Source: Carboxydothermus pertinax (GTDB lineage Bacteria; Bacillota; Z-2901; Carboxydothermales; Carboxydothermaceae). From it: 64,000 bases of DNA. Under the pieces are notes generated by a model, which had not been told where the DNA came from, searched no databases, and saw only the letters and a list, made by a program, of their open reading frames with translations. The stretch covers positions 300,192-364,191 of the forward strand of contig NZ_BDJK01000055.1 of the NCBI RefSeq assembly GCF_001950255.1, given 5' to 3'. Both the position numbers and the translations under genes were made by a program. Position 1 is the stretch's first letter. The number at the start of each line of letters is the position of its first letter. This document shows, in pieces, positions 31,899 to 40,917 of this stretch.

Positions 31899-32489
31899 CT
31901 ATTTATTTAGGAATTTTAAAGCAAAAGCAAGGCCTTCTTCTGGGGTTTTAATTCCTTTTTTATCAACTTTGCGGATTAGTTCTCTAGCCTCGGCTGCCGA
32001 AACCCCAAGATTTATAAGCCCTTGCTGAACATCATTCCAGATATCCGCAAAATCGTTTTCTTCCTCAAAATAATCCCCTGTAGTTACAACCCCCTCTATT
32101 TTATCTTTTAGCTCAAGAAAAAGACGCTGGGCATTTTTTTGGCCAATTCCAGACACCCGTGTTAACGCCTTTTCGTTCTTTGTGGCGATAATCTGCTTAA
32201 GTTCACTTGGTCGAAATTCGTTTAATATTGCTAACGCCGCTTTTGGCCCTATACCGGAAACACTTAAGAGCAAATCAAAAAGCTGTCTCGTTTCTTCATC
32301 TTCAAAGCCATAGAGAAACCATCCATCTTCTCTTATTAGCAACGAGGTAAATAAAACTGCCTCGGAATTTAAAAATAATTTATTTATTTCTCGCCCTAAA
32401 ACCGTAACTTTAAACCCAATCCCATTAGTTTCTAAAATAACAGCATCTCCTAATTTTCCTATTACTTTTCCCCTTAAAACCGCAATCAA
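31899..32489 (-). CDS. ruvA: Holliday junction DNA helicase RuvA
   Basis: RuvA binds four-way junctions and loads RuvB. The 196-residue protein has an N-terminal OB fold ([19 protein letters not shown]). Two helix-hairpin-helix motifs follow ([13 protein letters not shown] at about 77-89 and [19 protein letters not shown]), then a C-terminal domain joined by an acidic linker. Its ATG overlaps the ruvC stop by four bases. Confidence 0.97.
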   Translation of the reverse strand: MIAVLRGKVIGKLGDAVILETNGIGFKVTVLGREINKLFLNSEAVLFTSLLIREDGWFLYGFEDEETRQLFDLLLSVSGIGPKAALAILNEFRPSELKQIIATKNEKALTRVSGIGQKNAQRLFLELKDKIEGVVTTGDYFEEENDFADIWNDVQQGLINLGVSAAEARELIRKVDKKGIKTPEEGLAFALKFLNK

Positions 32490-32962
32490 ACAGATCCCCC
32501 CAATTTTATTAATCCGGCATAAGCTATCGCCAGAGCATCGGCCACATCATCCGGTTTGGGTGGTTCTTTTAACCCCAAAAGCTTTGTTATCATATACTCG
32601 ACCTGAAATTTAGGGGCATGGCCATAACCGGTAACAATATTTTTCACTTCCACCGGTTTTATTTCTATTACCGGTAAGTTATTTAGGGCCGCAACCAGCA
32701 AGGCAACCCCACGGGCTTCCCCTACGGAAATAGCAGTTTTAACATTTTTACTAAAAAATAACTCTTCAACTGCTACTAACTCCGGCTGTTCTTTGGTTAT
32801 TATGGAGTTTAAATTTTGAAATATCAATTTTAATCTTTGCTCTTTTGTTATTTTTGGGGTAGAAATAGCCTCATAAGATATCACCTTTAATTTGTTACCA
32901 ACTTTTTCTAGTATCCCTACACCCATTAATGCTGTTCCGGGGTCTATACCAATAATTTTCAT
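32486..32962 (-). CDS. ruvC: Crossover junction endodeoxyribonuclease RuvC
   Basis: RuvC resolves Holliday junctions. The 158-residue protein has catalytic D7 (IIGIDPGTA), E66 (VAVEELFF) and the C-terminal [10 protein letters not shown] pair. GGAGG precedes the chosen ATG at 32962 by five bases; earlier in-frame starts (TTG at 32974, ATG at 32965) are too close to or overlap the site. It starts the ruvCAB block downstream of yebC. Confidence 0.96.
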   Translation of the reverse strand: MKIIGIDPGTALMGVGILEKVGNKLKVISYEAISTPKITKEQRLKLIFQNLNSIITKEQPELVAVEELFFSKNVKTAISVGEARGVALLVAALNNLPVIEIKPVEVKNIVTGYGHAPKFQVEYMITKLLGLKEPPKPDDVADALAIAYAGLIKLGGSV

Positions 32963-32983
32963 CATTACCTCCAAAAGCGAAAT

Positions 32984-33005
32984 AAGAGCCTTTGCGGCTC
33001 TTTTT
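32984..33005 (-). terminator. Possible weak terminator between yebC and ruvC
   Basis: A seven-base-pair stem AAGAGCC / GGCTCTT with a GCAAA loop follows yebC on the minus strand, but the downstream tract ATTTCGCTTTT is interrupted, so read-through into ruvC is likely. Confidence 0.45.
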
Positions 33006-33013
33006 ATTACTAT

Positions 33014-33748
33014 TTAGTCCACTAACTCAAAATTGGCGTAGACTTCTTGAACATCGTCATGGTCTTCAAAAAGGTCTAAAAGTTTTAAAAGTTTTTGGGC
33101 ATCGTCCCCCGAAACCGGTACCGTTGTTTTAGGTAGCATGGTTATTTCCGCCACACTTGTTTTGATGTTAGAGCTTATTAAAGCTTCTTTTACGTTTTCA
33201 AAAGATTCAGGAGACGTAATAATTTCAAATTGCTCCCCATCATCTTTTAAGTCCTCGGCACCAGCTTCTAAGACCATTAAAAGCAGTTCTTCTTCTGTAA
33301 CTCCCGGGTTTTCTTCTTTTAAGACAGTAATATATCCTTTTTCTTCAAAAATCCACTGAACACTCCCTGCTTCTCCCATATTGCCACCATGTTTTGAAAA
33401 TAGGTGTCGAATCTCCCCCGCAGTACGATTACGATTATCTGTCATAATCTTTAATAAAATGGCCACTCCTCCGGGACCATAACCTTCATAAAAGACCTCT
33501 TCATAATTTTCAGCACCCAATTCGCCTGTCCCTTTTAAAATAGCTCTTTGAATATTTTCATTGGGAATATTTGCTTCTCTAGCCCTGGCAATGGCAGCTT
33601 TTAGCCGGGGATTTGCTTCCGGGTCTCCTCCTCCTAATCTAGCAGCAACCATTATTTCTCTAGCAAGTTTTGTAAAAATTTTTCCTCTAACCGAGTCCAT
33701 TTTTTCTTTTCGATGTTTAATGTTGGCCCACTTTGAATGACCAGCCAT
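33014..33748 (-). CDS. yebC: YebC/PmpR-family protein
   Basis: The 244-residue protein begins [22 protein letters not shown] and contains [39 protein letters not shown] and a C-terminal [11 protein letters not shown], all standard for the family. YebC proteins were long called transcriptional regulators and have more recently been linked to translation of difficult peptide motifs. A GGAGG site precedes the ATG. The yebC-ruvCAB order is widely conserved. Confidence 0.94.
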   Translation of the reverse strand: MAGHSKWANIKHRKEKMDSVRGKIFTKLAREIMVAARLGGGDPEANPRLKAAIARAREANIPNENIQRAILKGTGELGAENYEEVFYEGYGPGGVAILLKIMTDNRNRTAGEIRHLFSKHGGNMGEAGSVQWIFEEKGYITVLKEENPGVTEEELLLMVLEAGAEDLKDDGEQFEIITSPESFENVKEALISSNIKTSVAEITMLPKTTVPVSGDDAQKLLKLLDLFEDHDDVQEVYANFELVD

Positions 33749-33774
33749 AAAGTACCTCCTACCTCCTCATCCCA

Positions 33775-34500
33775 TTACAACATTGGAATCTCAGGCATAT
33801 TCTTTTTATGTTGGGATTTTATTTGCATCACTTTTACATAATTTTCTATTTCCGCTGGGCCTTCTCCTGTTAATAAGTAACGGTCAATATCTTTATACCT
33901 ATAACCCATCTCTCCTTCATCGGTTTGCCCTTCCCATAAGCCCGCCGAAGGAGCCTTTGTAATTATTCTGTCCGGAAGACCAAGAAAACGGGCAAATTCC
34001 CAAACTTCGGTTTTTGTAAGACCTCCTATGGGTAAAAGGTCAACACCACCATCACCCCATTTGGTGAAATAACCTATCTCTAGTTCCGTTCTGTTTCCTG
34101 TTCCAACCACCAAATAATTAAAATTAGCTGCCCAATAGTAAAGAGTTGCCATTCGAAGTCGAGGTTTAATGTTTGCTAGAGCAATTTTATTTGGCTCATG
34201 CTTAAATGCTTTATTTTGGCTATTAACAAAAGCCGTATAGGTTTCATCCAGACTTACAATAATATGTCTAAGATTTAAGTGCTTTACTACCAGACGGGCA
34301 TCTTCTTCATCTTGGGGATTGCTAAAGCACGGCATAATAATCCCTAAACTGTCCTCAGGAAAAGCTTTTTTAATGAGAGCAGCCACTACCGCCGAATCAA
34401 CCCCACCGGATACCCCTACGAGAAGCCCCTTAGCGTTGGCTTCAGCAGCTTTTTGTTTTAACCACTTAACAAGTTTATCGGTTTTTTCCTGCCAATTCAT
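33775..34500 (-). CDS. nadE: NAD+ synthetase, ammonia-dependent
   Basis: NadE amidates nicotinic acid adenine dinucleotide to NAD+. The 241-residue protein has the PP-loop motif VGVSGGVDSAVVAAL at about 28-42, GTGNRTELEIGYFTKWGDGGVDLLPIGGLTKTE split over 133-165, and PSAGLWEGQTDEGEMGY. There is no N-terminal nitrilase domain, so free ammonia is the expected donor. Its start overlaps the end of the LysR gene by 26 bases. Confidence 0.93.
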   Translation of the reverse strand: MNWQEKTDKLVKWLKQKAAEANAKGLLVGVSGGVDSAVVAALIKKAFPEDSLGIIMPCFSNPQDEEDARLVVKHLNLRHIIVSLDETYTAFVNSQNKAFKHEPNKIALANIKPRLRMATLYYWAANFNYLVVGTGNRTELEIGYFTKWGDGGVDLLPIGGLTKTEVWEFARFLGLPDRIITKAPSAGLWEGQTDEGEMGYRYKDIDRYLLTGEGPAEIENYVKVMQIKSQHKKNMPEIPML

Positions 34501-35410
34501 TATTTTTCGCCCCCCAATTAGTAAATTCTGAAACAGTTAAGTTAATAAAGCTGTTAATTAAAGGATGTTGTTTTTTTCTTTTTAAATATATCAGATATAA
34601 ATCTCTTTGAAAACCCAAACCATCAATTCTATGTGCCGATATCAACCCAAGTTTTTTTGCATTTCTAATGGCAATTTCCGAACAAAAAGCTCCCCCAAGC
34701 CCGCCTTCCACCGCCGTTAATACTGCTTGATTGCTTCCCAATTCCATTACAATATTAAGCTTTTTTTCTTGAATCCCAAAATTTTTAAGGACTTTTTCCA
34801 AAAACATTCTTGTTCCTGAACCTCTTTCTCGCCAAATAAGTGGCACCTTTAACAAATCCTCTGGTTCCAATACTTCCTTTTGGGAAAGGGGGTGATTTGC
34901 GGGTAAAATAAAAACCAATTCATCCCGATAAAAAGGGATAAACTCAAGGCGGGGATTTTTAATTTCTGACCCTACCGCTCCTACATCATATACTCCCTCT
35001 AAGATTTTAGCCACTACCTCACCAGTATCACTAATTTCCAAATTTACTTTTACCTGTGGATACAATTTGCTATATTTACCCAAGATTAAAGGTAAAAGGT
35101 ACTGCCCAGGAATATTGCTGGCACCTATGTTTAAAATACCTTTGGGATTTTCTTTGTTTCCTGAAATATTTTGTTCTGCTTCTTCGAGGATACTTAGAAG
35201 CTCCTGAGCATATTTATATAAAAGTGTACCATCTTCCGTTAGTTTTATTCCCTTGACGTTTCTTTCTAATAAAATTGTATTATAATGTTCCTCTAAAGAC
35301 TGCAAATGCTTAGTAATTGCCGGTTGGGTTAAATTCAATATTTTTCCAGCTTTACTCAAGCTTTTTTCATTTACTACGGTAATAAACGTTTTAAAATACT
35401 CTGTTTTCAT
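34475..35410 (-). CDS. LysR-family transcriptional regulator
   Basis: A 311-residue regulator with an N-terminal winged HTH (about 1-60: FITVVNEKSLSKAGKILNLTQPAITKHLQSLEEH broken by the turn near 30) and a C-terminal periplasmic-binding-like effector domain. The WRERGSGTRMFLEKVL segment is typical of the CysL/YwfK and CbbR-like branch. Targets and effector are unknown. The ATG at 35410 is preferred because GGGGGA lies four bases ahead. It lies between the DAK-domain kinase and nadE. Confidence 0.88.
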   Translation of the reverse strand: MKTEYFKTFITVVNEKSLSKAGKILNLTQPAITKHLQSLEEHYNTILLERNVKGIKLTEDGTLLYKYAQELLSILEEAEQNISGNKENPKGILNIGASNIPGQYLLPLILGKYSKLYPQVKVNLEISDTGEVVAKILEGVYDVGAVGSEIKNPRLEFIPFYRDELVFILPANHPLSQKEVLEPEDLLKVPLIWRERGSGTRMFLEKVLKNFGIQEKKLNIVMELGSNQAVLTAVEGGLGGAFCSEIAIRNAKKLGLISAHRIDGLGFQRDLYLIYLKRKKQHPLINSFINLTVSEFTNWGAKNNELAGKNR

Positions 35411-35421
35411 CCAATCCCCCA

Positions 35422-37008
35422 CTATTCCACAGCAATATAAAAGGGATAATTCTTTTGCCCCCCAAAAAATATCTCTACATCACAGTTTTCATATTTTTCC
35501 TGCAACTGTAAAACCAGCTCATCAACTATTTCTTTTGCCACTTCTTCTCCGGTAAAGATAGAAATTAAACCGGAATCAACGGTAACCACCTTTGCAGTTG
35601 CTCTTAGGGCAACCGAAAGCAAATCTTTATCCGCATCAACAATATCCCCGTTAAAAATTGCAATATATTCACCATTCTTAATCATAAGGTCACCAAACTG
35701 AACATCCCGAACAGCAAAAGTTATTTCTATAACTTTTAAGTCTTGGATATGTTCTTCCATCTTAGATACCAATTCCTCAGGACGCGCCTCTTCATTAAAA
35801 TACAAAAAAGCCGTTACAGTTTGCGCTGGATTTTTAGTTTTTACGATAAATACATTTTTATTAGTAAGATTTTTAGCTTGCTCCGCTGCTAAAATAATAT
35901 TTTTATTATTAGGAAAAACTAAAACATTTTCCGCAGGAACACGGTTTATAGCATCTACAATGGCAGCAACCGAAGGATTAGTTTGTCCACCTTCAATAAT
36001 CTCATCAATTCCCAATTGTTTAAAAATCTCGCTAAACCCCTCACCAGGAGATACCGCTACCGTGCCAAGTTTCTTCAACGCATTTTGCCTACTTTGACTT
36101 TGTTCTAACATGTTATCGATCTTAATATTATAAATAAGTCCCCAGCGTAACCCTAATTCTAATGCCTCTCCCGGGTGATTGGTATGAACATGAACTTTAA
36201 CCGTATTTTCATCACCAGCAACAATTAGTGAGCCTCCGATATCATTTAATTCTTGGCGAATTTTATCTAAAAATAATTTCTCTCCCTTAATTATAAACTC
36301 TGTGCAATAGATGTAGTCTAAGCTAACCTCTTCCTTTAAAGGTATGCTTTCAGCTTTGGACGTTAAATTGGTAGTTGCCGGATTTAATACCAGATTTTCT
36401 CCCCTAAGGCCAGCTAAACTGCCCTGTAAAAATAGCACTAAACCCATACCTCCGGAATCAACCACACCGGCTTTTTTTAAAGCTGGTAATAGTTCTGGCG
36501 TTTTAGCTAAGGCCATCTCTCCGTATTGGATAGCTTCTTCAATAAGCTCCACAATATTGTTTTTACTTCGGATATTTTTTCTAAAACCTTTACCAATTTC
36601 CCTTAGCACAGTTAGGATTGTTCCTTCCACCGGCTGGGCAACTGCCCGGTAAGCATAAACTACCCCGTATTGAAAAGCTTTAGATAGCTCTGCAACTCCT
36701 GCTTCTCGCTTATTTTTAAAGCCCCGGGCAAAACCTCTTAAAACCTGGGAAAGGATAACCCCCGAATTCCCCCTTGCTCCAAATAATGCTCCCTGGGCTG
36801 CAAGATCAGCTACTTTCCCTAAATGGTCATCTTTTACCTGACTTATTTTTTCCGCGGCTATTCGCATTGTTGCAGCCAAATTTGTTCCAGTATCGCCATC
36901 GGGAACCGGAAATACATTTAACTGATTTAATTTTTCTTTATTTTGTTCAAGAGTAGTAGCAGCTGCTATTATCATTTTTGCATAATCTATTCCATTTAAC
37001 TTTTCCAA
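35422..37008 (-). CDS. DhaL/FakA-like (YloV) kinase
   Basis: A 528-residue protein with an N-terminal DhaL nucleotide-binding domain (about 10-200, with the ADP-magnesium motif VPDGDTGTN at 35-43), a central linker and a C-terminal FakB-binding DegV-like domain. This is the layout of FakA, which phosphorylates fatty acids held by FakB (DegV) proteins. A DegV protein is encoded 13 bases upstream, supporting a fatty-acid kinase pair that feeds membrane lipid synthesis. The symbol is withheld because the substrate is inferred. Confidence 0.88.
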   Translation of the reverse strand: MEKLNGIDYAKMIIAAATTLEQNKEKLNQLNVFPVPDGDTGTNLAATMRIAAEKISQVKDDHLGKVADLAAQGALFGARGNSGVILSQVLRGFARGFKNKREAGVAELSKAFQYGVVYAYRAVAQPVEGTILTVLREIGKGFRKNIRSKNNIVELIEEAIQYGEMALAKTPELLPALKKAGVVDSGGMGLVLFLQGSLAGLRGENLVLNPATTNLTSKAESIPLKEEVSLDYIYCTEFIIKGEKLFLDKIRQELNDIGGSLIVAGDENTVKVHVHTNHPGEALELGLRWGLIYNIKIDNMLEQSQSRQNALKKLGTVAVSPGEGFSEIFKQLGIDEIIEGGQTNPSVAAIVDAINRVPAENVLVFPNNKNIILAAEQAKNLTNKNVFIVKTKNPAQTVTAFLYFNEEARPEELVSKMEEHIQDLKVIEITFAVRDVQFGDLMIKNGEYIAIFNGDIVDADKDLLSVALRATAKVVTVDSGLISIFTGEEVAKEIVDELVLQLQEKYENCDVEIFFGGQKNYPFYIAVE

Positions 37009-37021
37009 AACAAACCACTCC

Positions 37022-37858
37022 TTAATCTTTTGCTAAGTAAACTGTACCAAGGGCACCAGGCCCAATATGGCTTGCGATAACTGGTCCAACTGAATGGATT
37101 TCAATGTCGTCCCGGCCTAATTTTTCTTTAAGTTTATTTTGCATTTTAATCGCTGCATCACGAGCATAAAATTCAACTACTCCTGCCCATAAAGCATCAG
37201 AAGGGATCAAATCATATAACTTTTCAAAGGCTTTATTAAATGTCCTTATCTTTTCCACAACCTCGATAGCCCCATCTACCATAGTAAGAACCGGTTTTAT
37301 TTGTAATATACTTCCAAAAAGTGCCGCCGCACCTCCAATTCGTCCACCCCGATGTAAAAACTCCAAACTATCGGGAACAAAATAAAGTTTCATTCGGGGA
37401 ACTATACTTCTGAGCTCCTGATAAATTTTTAACGCTTCTTCCCCCTCCCGAGCCTTTTGCACCGCATATTTTATCATGTACGTTTGAGCCCCTACAATTG
37501 CTTTTGAATCCAAAACGTATATTTTTCGTCCATCTAACTCATTAGCTGCGGCTAAAGCACTATTATAGGTGCCGCTAAATCTCGAAGAAATCGTAATACA
37601 TACAATCTCATACCCTAATTTTAACTTTTCCTCAAAAATTTTTTTAAAAGCTGAGGAAGGTGGTTGAGAGGTAGTAGGTCGTTCTTTTGTACTCATTAAA
37701 ACTTCATAATACCTTTTAATTTCCGTTAAGCTGTCGATAAAATCATATTGTCCGATATGGGCTGTAAGCGGTACAATTTCTAGAATTTCCTTATTTTCTT
37801 CCATATAATCCGGGGTTAAATAGCCAATTGAGTCAGCAACAATAAAAGTTTTATTCAT
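37022..37858 (-). CDS. DegV family fatty-acid-binding protein (FakB-like)
   Basis: A 278-residue DegV protein with the N-terminal IVADSIGYL and the ligand-binding TISSRFSGTYNSA motif, plus LEFLHRGGRIGG and PGALGTVYLAKD. DegV/FakB proteins hold a fatty acid and present it to FakA. GAGGGG before the ATG at 37858 decides the start over an extension of six residues. It is the first gene of a two-gene unit with the kinase and has a good promoter. Confidence 0.9.
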   Translation of the reverse strand: MNKTFIVADSIGYLTPDYMEENKEILEIVPLTAHIGQYDFIDSLTEIKRYYEVLMSTKERPTTSQPPSSAFKKIFEEKLKLGYEIVCITISSRFSGTYNSALAAANELDGRKIYVLDSKAIVGAQTYMIKYAVQKAREGEEALKIYQELRSIVPRMKLYFVPDSLEFLHRGGRIGGAAALFGSILQIKPVLTMVDGAIEVVEKIRTFNKAFEKLYDLIPSDALWAGVVEFYARDAAIKMQNKLKEKLGRDDIEIHSVGPVIASHIGPGALGTVYLAKD

Positions 37859-37929
37859 TAAATTCCCCTCTTTCACACAATTATTCCAATTTTTTTTAAA
37901 ACAATAAAGATTTTTTATACTACATAAAA

Positions 37930-37958
37930 ATTTTAATCAAAGTTATAAATTAATTCAA
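37930..37958 (-). promoter_or_regulatory. Candidate promoter of degV-kinase operon
   Basis: On the minus strand TTGAAT and TAAAAT are separated by 17 bases in an AT-rich region about 70 bases before the DegV start codon. A second possible -10 (TATAAA) lies closer. Confidence 0.45.
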
Positions 37959-37988
37959 CTTTTTTTATAATCCGACATTAATTCACCC

Positions 37989-38017
37989 TTACTATTTTAG
38001 CATTTTTTTGTTATGAT
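37989..38017 (+). promoter_or_regulatory. Candidate promoter of the 80-residue orphan gene
   Basis: TTACTA and TATGAT are spaced by 17 bases with TG before the -10 (extended -10). The expected start falls very near the ribosome binding site, so the leader would be short. Confidence 0.4.
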
Positions 38018-38037
38018 ATTAGGGGAGGTGTTATTAT

Positions 38038-38280
38038 ATGGTAAAACTGGTAAGAGAGGGAACAACCTTTGGCCAAAAAGATGTAATTGAACTTTTGGTA
38101 GAGTTTTCCTCTTTTAAAGACCGGGTCAATAAAAAATTTAAAGAAATTGCCCGGGAGTTTGAAGGTAAAAGCAACGAACACGATCTCTGGGTAAATCTTT
38201 ATTTAATTGCCTCAGATTATGCCGAGGAAATGCAAAACCGGCGGGCAAAACAGGAAATGTTAAGCCAAAAAATTAGCTAA
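38038..38280 (+). CDS. Unknown 80-residue helical protein
   Basis: I do not recognise this protein. It is charged and predicted mostly helical (FKDRVNKKFKEIAREFEG and LYLIASDYAEEMQNRRAKQ), with no membrane segment or cysteine. GGGGAGG lies eight bases before the ATG, and a plausible promoter precedes it, so it is probably expressed. It diverges from the DegV gene and its end overlaps that of the pseudouridine synthase gene by four bases. It may be a small binding partner, but nothing in the sequence shows of what. Confidence 0.7.
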   Translation: MVKLVREGTTFGQKDVIELLVEFSSFKDRVNKKFKEIAREFEGKSNEHDLWVNLYLIASDYAEEMQNRRAKQEMLSQKIS

Positions 38281-38972
38281 ACCTTTTTTAAAAGCTCAAT
38301 TTCTTCCGGAGTTAATTCCCGGTATTCACCAGGTAAAAGCTCACTATCTAAAGTTAATCCTCCTATTCTTAATCTTTTTAAATACACTACCCGTTTCCCT
38401 AAGGCCTGAAACATTCTTTTTACTTGATGATATTTCCCTTCTGTAAGAATAATTGTACCTTTTTTTTCCCCTCCTTTACCTAAAAGCCGGGCAGGTTTGG
38501 TAAGGTAACCATCATCAAGCCTGATCCCGGTTTTTATTTTTTCAAAATCCATTTCTTCTAAAGGCTGGTCTAATTCAAAATAATATTCTTTTTCCACTTC
38601 TTTTTTCGGAGAGGTTAAATGATGGGCTAGCTTACCATCATCAGTTAAAATCATTAGCCCTTCAGTATCTACATCAAGCCTTCCCACAGGAAAGATTTCG
38701 CGATGAAAAGGTATTAACTCTACCACCGTTGGGTAATATTTATCTATCGTAGCCGAGACGTACCCCTGGGGCTTATTTAACATAAAGTAAACAAAAGGTT
38801 TGTAAGTTATTTCCACCCCTTTTACTTTAACGATAGCTTCCTTTTCATTAAAATTATAAGCGGGATCTTTTACCACGGTACCATTTACCTCTACCTTTTG
38901 AGCTTTAAGAAGTTTTCGGACTTCTTTTCGCGTACCAAATCCCATATGAGCTAAAAATTTATCAATCCGCAC
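38277..38972 (-). CDS. RsuA/RluB-family pseudouridine synthase
   Basis: The 231-residue protein has an N-terminal S4 domain (MRIDKFLAHMGFGTRKEVRKLL) and the catalytic motif PVGRLDVDTEGLMILTDDGKLAHHL. GKYHQVKRMFQALGKRV closes the fold. RsuA-family enzymes modify 16S rRNA (RsuA) or 23S rRNA (RluB/E/F); the target here cannot be told. It overlaps the lytic transglycosylase gene by eleven bases. Confidence 0.92.
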   Translation of the reverse strand: MRIDKFLAHMGFGTRKEVRKLLKAQKVEVNGTVVKDPAYNFNEKEAIVKVKGVEITYKPFVYFMLNKPQGYVSATIDKYYPTVVELIPFHREIFPVGRLDVDTEGLMILTDDGKLAHHLTSPKKEVEKEYYFELDQPLEEMDFEKIKTGIRLDDGYLTKPARLLGKGGEKKGTIILTEGKYHQVKRMFQALGKRVVYLKRLRIGGLTLDSELLPGEYRELTPEEIELLKKV

Positions 38973-39903
38973 TATGATCCCCCTTTTTCTCTTTAGCTAA
39001 AACTTTTGCTTGAGCAAAAATGCCCCGGTACTTTTCCATAAGTCTGGGAACATTACGCAAATAATTTTGTGTTTCAGAAATATATAGATAATTGTTATTA
39101 TAAACATTCCCAGGTCCAGCGTTATATGCCGCTAATGCTAGCTGTAAATCACCAAAACGTTTATATTGAATAGCTAAATATTTAGCACCACCAATTATAT
39201 TTTGCTCGGGATCATAAGGATTTACCCCTAAGCCGCGAGCAGTACTAGGCATTAGCTGCATAAGCCCAATTGCCCCAGCAGGGCTTATAGCATTAGGATT
39301 GCCCCCCGATTCCTGCTCAATTACTGCAGCAATTAATGCTGGATCTAGATTATATAATTCCGCCGCTTTGAAAATATATTGGGACCAACGTAATACTTTA
39401 TGCTTTTGGTCTAAAAACTGAATAAAATTTTTAGGGCCAATAGCCACTTTTTGCTGGTCACTGGTGGTATAAATTCGTATTGTTAAAAAATCAGCAAAAG
39501 CTACCAGTGAATTTCTAATATTGCTTTTAATGATGTAACCAGCCGAAATATTCATATCTTTTTTATCCTTTTCTTTTACTTTAAAGTTTCTAAGTTCATG
39601 CCCAATAAAAGCAATGGTATCTTTTAGTCCTTCTTTAAATTCGTAATATTTTTCTTTTTTAAAAGAAAAGGTAGCTTTTCGGTCTAGCTTAAATTCTTTT
39701 AAAGTAACACTATAGGGAGGATTATAACTTGTTACCTTTGAAATTAATGCTACTTCCAAGTTTGTTGGTATTAAATACAGATATATAATTATAAATAACA
39801 AAATAACCCCACTAATTAAAATTAATCTCAGGAATAAATTGCTAATATTTTGTCCAATTGTAATGGCTTGCTGCCGAATATGAAAGTTCATTAAAGGTTT
39901 CAA
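38962..39903 (-). CDS. Membrane-anchored lytic transglycosylase (SLT domain)
   Basis: A 313-residue protein with one N-terminal membrane segment (about 26-47), a linker region of about 130 residues, and a C-terminal SLT domain. The domain holds the catalytic glutamate in AAVIEQESGGNPNAISPAGAIGLMQLMPSTA (near 197) and AAYNAGPGN. It should cleave peptidoglycan glycan strands outside the membrane. The TTG start at 39903 is favoured because GGAGG is six bases ahead; the ATG five codons later is too distant. Confidence 0.88.
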   Translation of the reverse strand: MKPLMNFHIRQQAITIGQNISNLFLRLILISGVILLFIIIYLYLIPTNLEVALISKVTSYNPPYSVTLKEFKLDRKATFSFKKEKYYEFKEGLKDTIAFIGHELRNFKVKEKDKKDMNISAGYIIKSNIRNSLVAFADFLTIRIYTTSDQQKVAIGPKNFIQFLDQKHKVLRWSQYIFKAAELYNLDPALIAAVIEQESGGNPNAISPAGAIGLMQLMPSTARGLGVNPYDPEQNIIGGAKYLAIQYKRFGDLQLALAAYNAGPGNVYNNNYLYISETQNYLRNVPRLMEKYRGIFAQAKVLAKEKKGDHSAD

Positions 39904-39967
39904 ACTTTTCCTCCCCCAATTTAAGGTGTTACTTTAATAATTCTTTTTCGCGAACGCCTTTTCCTGC

Positions 39968-39999
39968 AAAAAAAGGGTGTAGCTTGAAACTACACCCTT
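39968..39999 (-). terminator. Rho-independent terminator of the BMP/nucleoside transporter operon
   Basis: A ten-base-pair stem AAGGGTGTAG / CTACACCCTT with a TTTCAAG loop is followed by seven T on the minus strand, beginning at the stop codon of the last permease gene. Confidence 0.9.
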
Positions 40000-40915
40000 A
40001 ATCTCCTTCCCGGGAATATGGAATTCCTACCGAAGCTGGGGGTTGTGCTTTTCTAACTACGCCTGCCAGTACTAATAAAGTTAAAAGATAAGGTATCATC
40101 TTTATGAACTGGTAGGGAATAACTTTACTTTGGACAACCCGCATACTTATCGCTTCTGCAAAGCCAAACAGGAAAGAGGCCCAAAAAGATCCAAAGGGCA
40201 TCCAGTTGCCAAAAATCATAGCAGCAAGAGCGATAAAACCTTTGCCCTGGGTCATCCCTTCTACATACATATGGGTATGTTCTATAGAAAGATACGCCCC
40301 AGCAAGGCCAGCAAAAGCTCCACTGATAATCACTCCTAAATAGCGATAAGGGATAACTTTTACCCCCAGGGTATCGGCAGCCAGTGGATTTTCCCCAACG
40401 GCTTTTAAGCGTAAACCAAAAACTGTCCTTTCCAAAACCCAGTAAGTTATAAAAACAAGGAGAATTCCAAGAATAATAATTGGAGAAATATCGGTAGCAA
40501 TTGGCTTTAAGGCATTAATGTTTTTTAGTAAGGGTATATCGATTTTCGGCAAACCATTAACGCTGGGGCTGGTAGTTGCCATCCCAAACAAAGCAATACT
40601 GAAAAATCTTGCTAAACCGTAAGCAAGAATATTTATAGCCACCCCCGAAACAATTTGGTCAACCCGGTAAGTTACTGTAACCACCGCATGGATTAAAGCC
40701 ACCAGCATGCCCATTGCTATCGCCAGTAAAAAACCACCTACCGGGCCGTAATGTAAAGCACCGTAAGCTCCCCAAAAGGCACCGGTCATCATCATTCCTT
40801 CAAGACCAATATTGGTTACACCACTTCGCTCCGAGTAAATTGCTCCCAAGGCAGTAATTAATACAGGAATGGTCATGCGAAGAGCCGAGGCTAACATTTC
40901 CATAATATCGCCCAT
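39998..40915 (-). CDS. Nucleoside ABC transporter permease (second)
   Basis: A 305-residue multi-pass membrane protein of the BPD-type permease family used with BMP lipoproteins. It has about eight hydrophobic segments, and the EERSGVTNIGLEGMM-like SERSGVTNIGLEGMMMTGA and VGENPLAADTLGV motifs (the coupling helix). It matches YufQ/NupQ-type proteins. It lies two bases after the first permease gene and ends at a strong terminator. Confidence 0.9.
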   Translation of the reverse strand: MGDIMEMLASALRMTIPVLITALGAIYSERSGVTNIGLEGMMMTGAFWGAYGALHYGPVGGFLLAIAMGMLVALIHAVVTVTYRVDQIVSGVAINILAYGLARFFSIALFGMATTSPSVNGLPKIDIPLLKNINALKPIATDISPIIILGILLVFITYWVLERTVFGLRLKAVGENPLAADTLGVKVIPYRYLGVIISGAFAGLAGAYLSIEHTHMYVEGMTQGKGFIALAAMIFGNWMPFGSFWASFLFGFAEAISMRVVQSKVIPYQFIKMIPYLLTLLVLAGVVRKAQPPASVGIPYSREGD

Positions 40916-40917
40916 TA

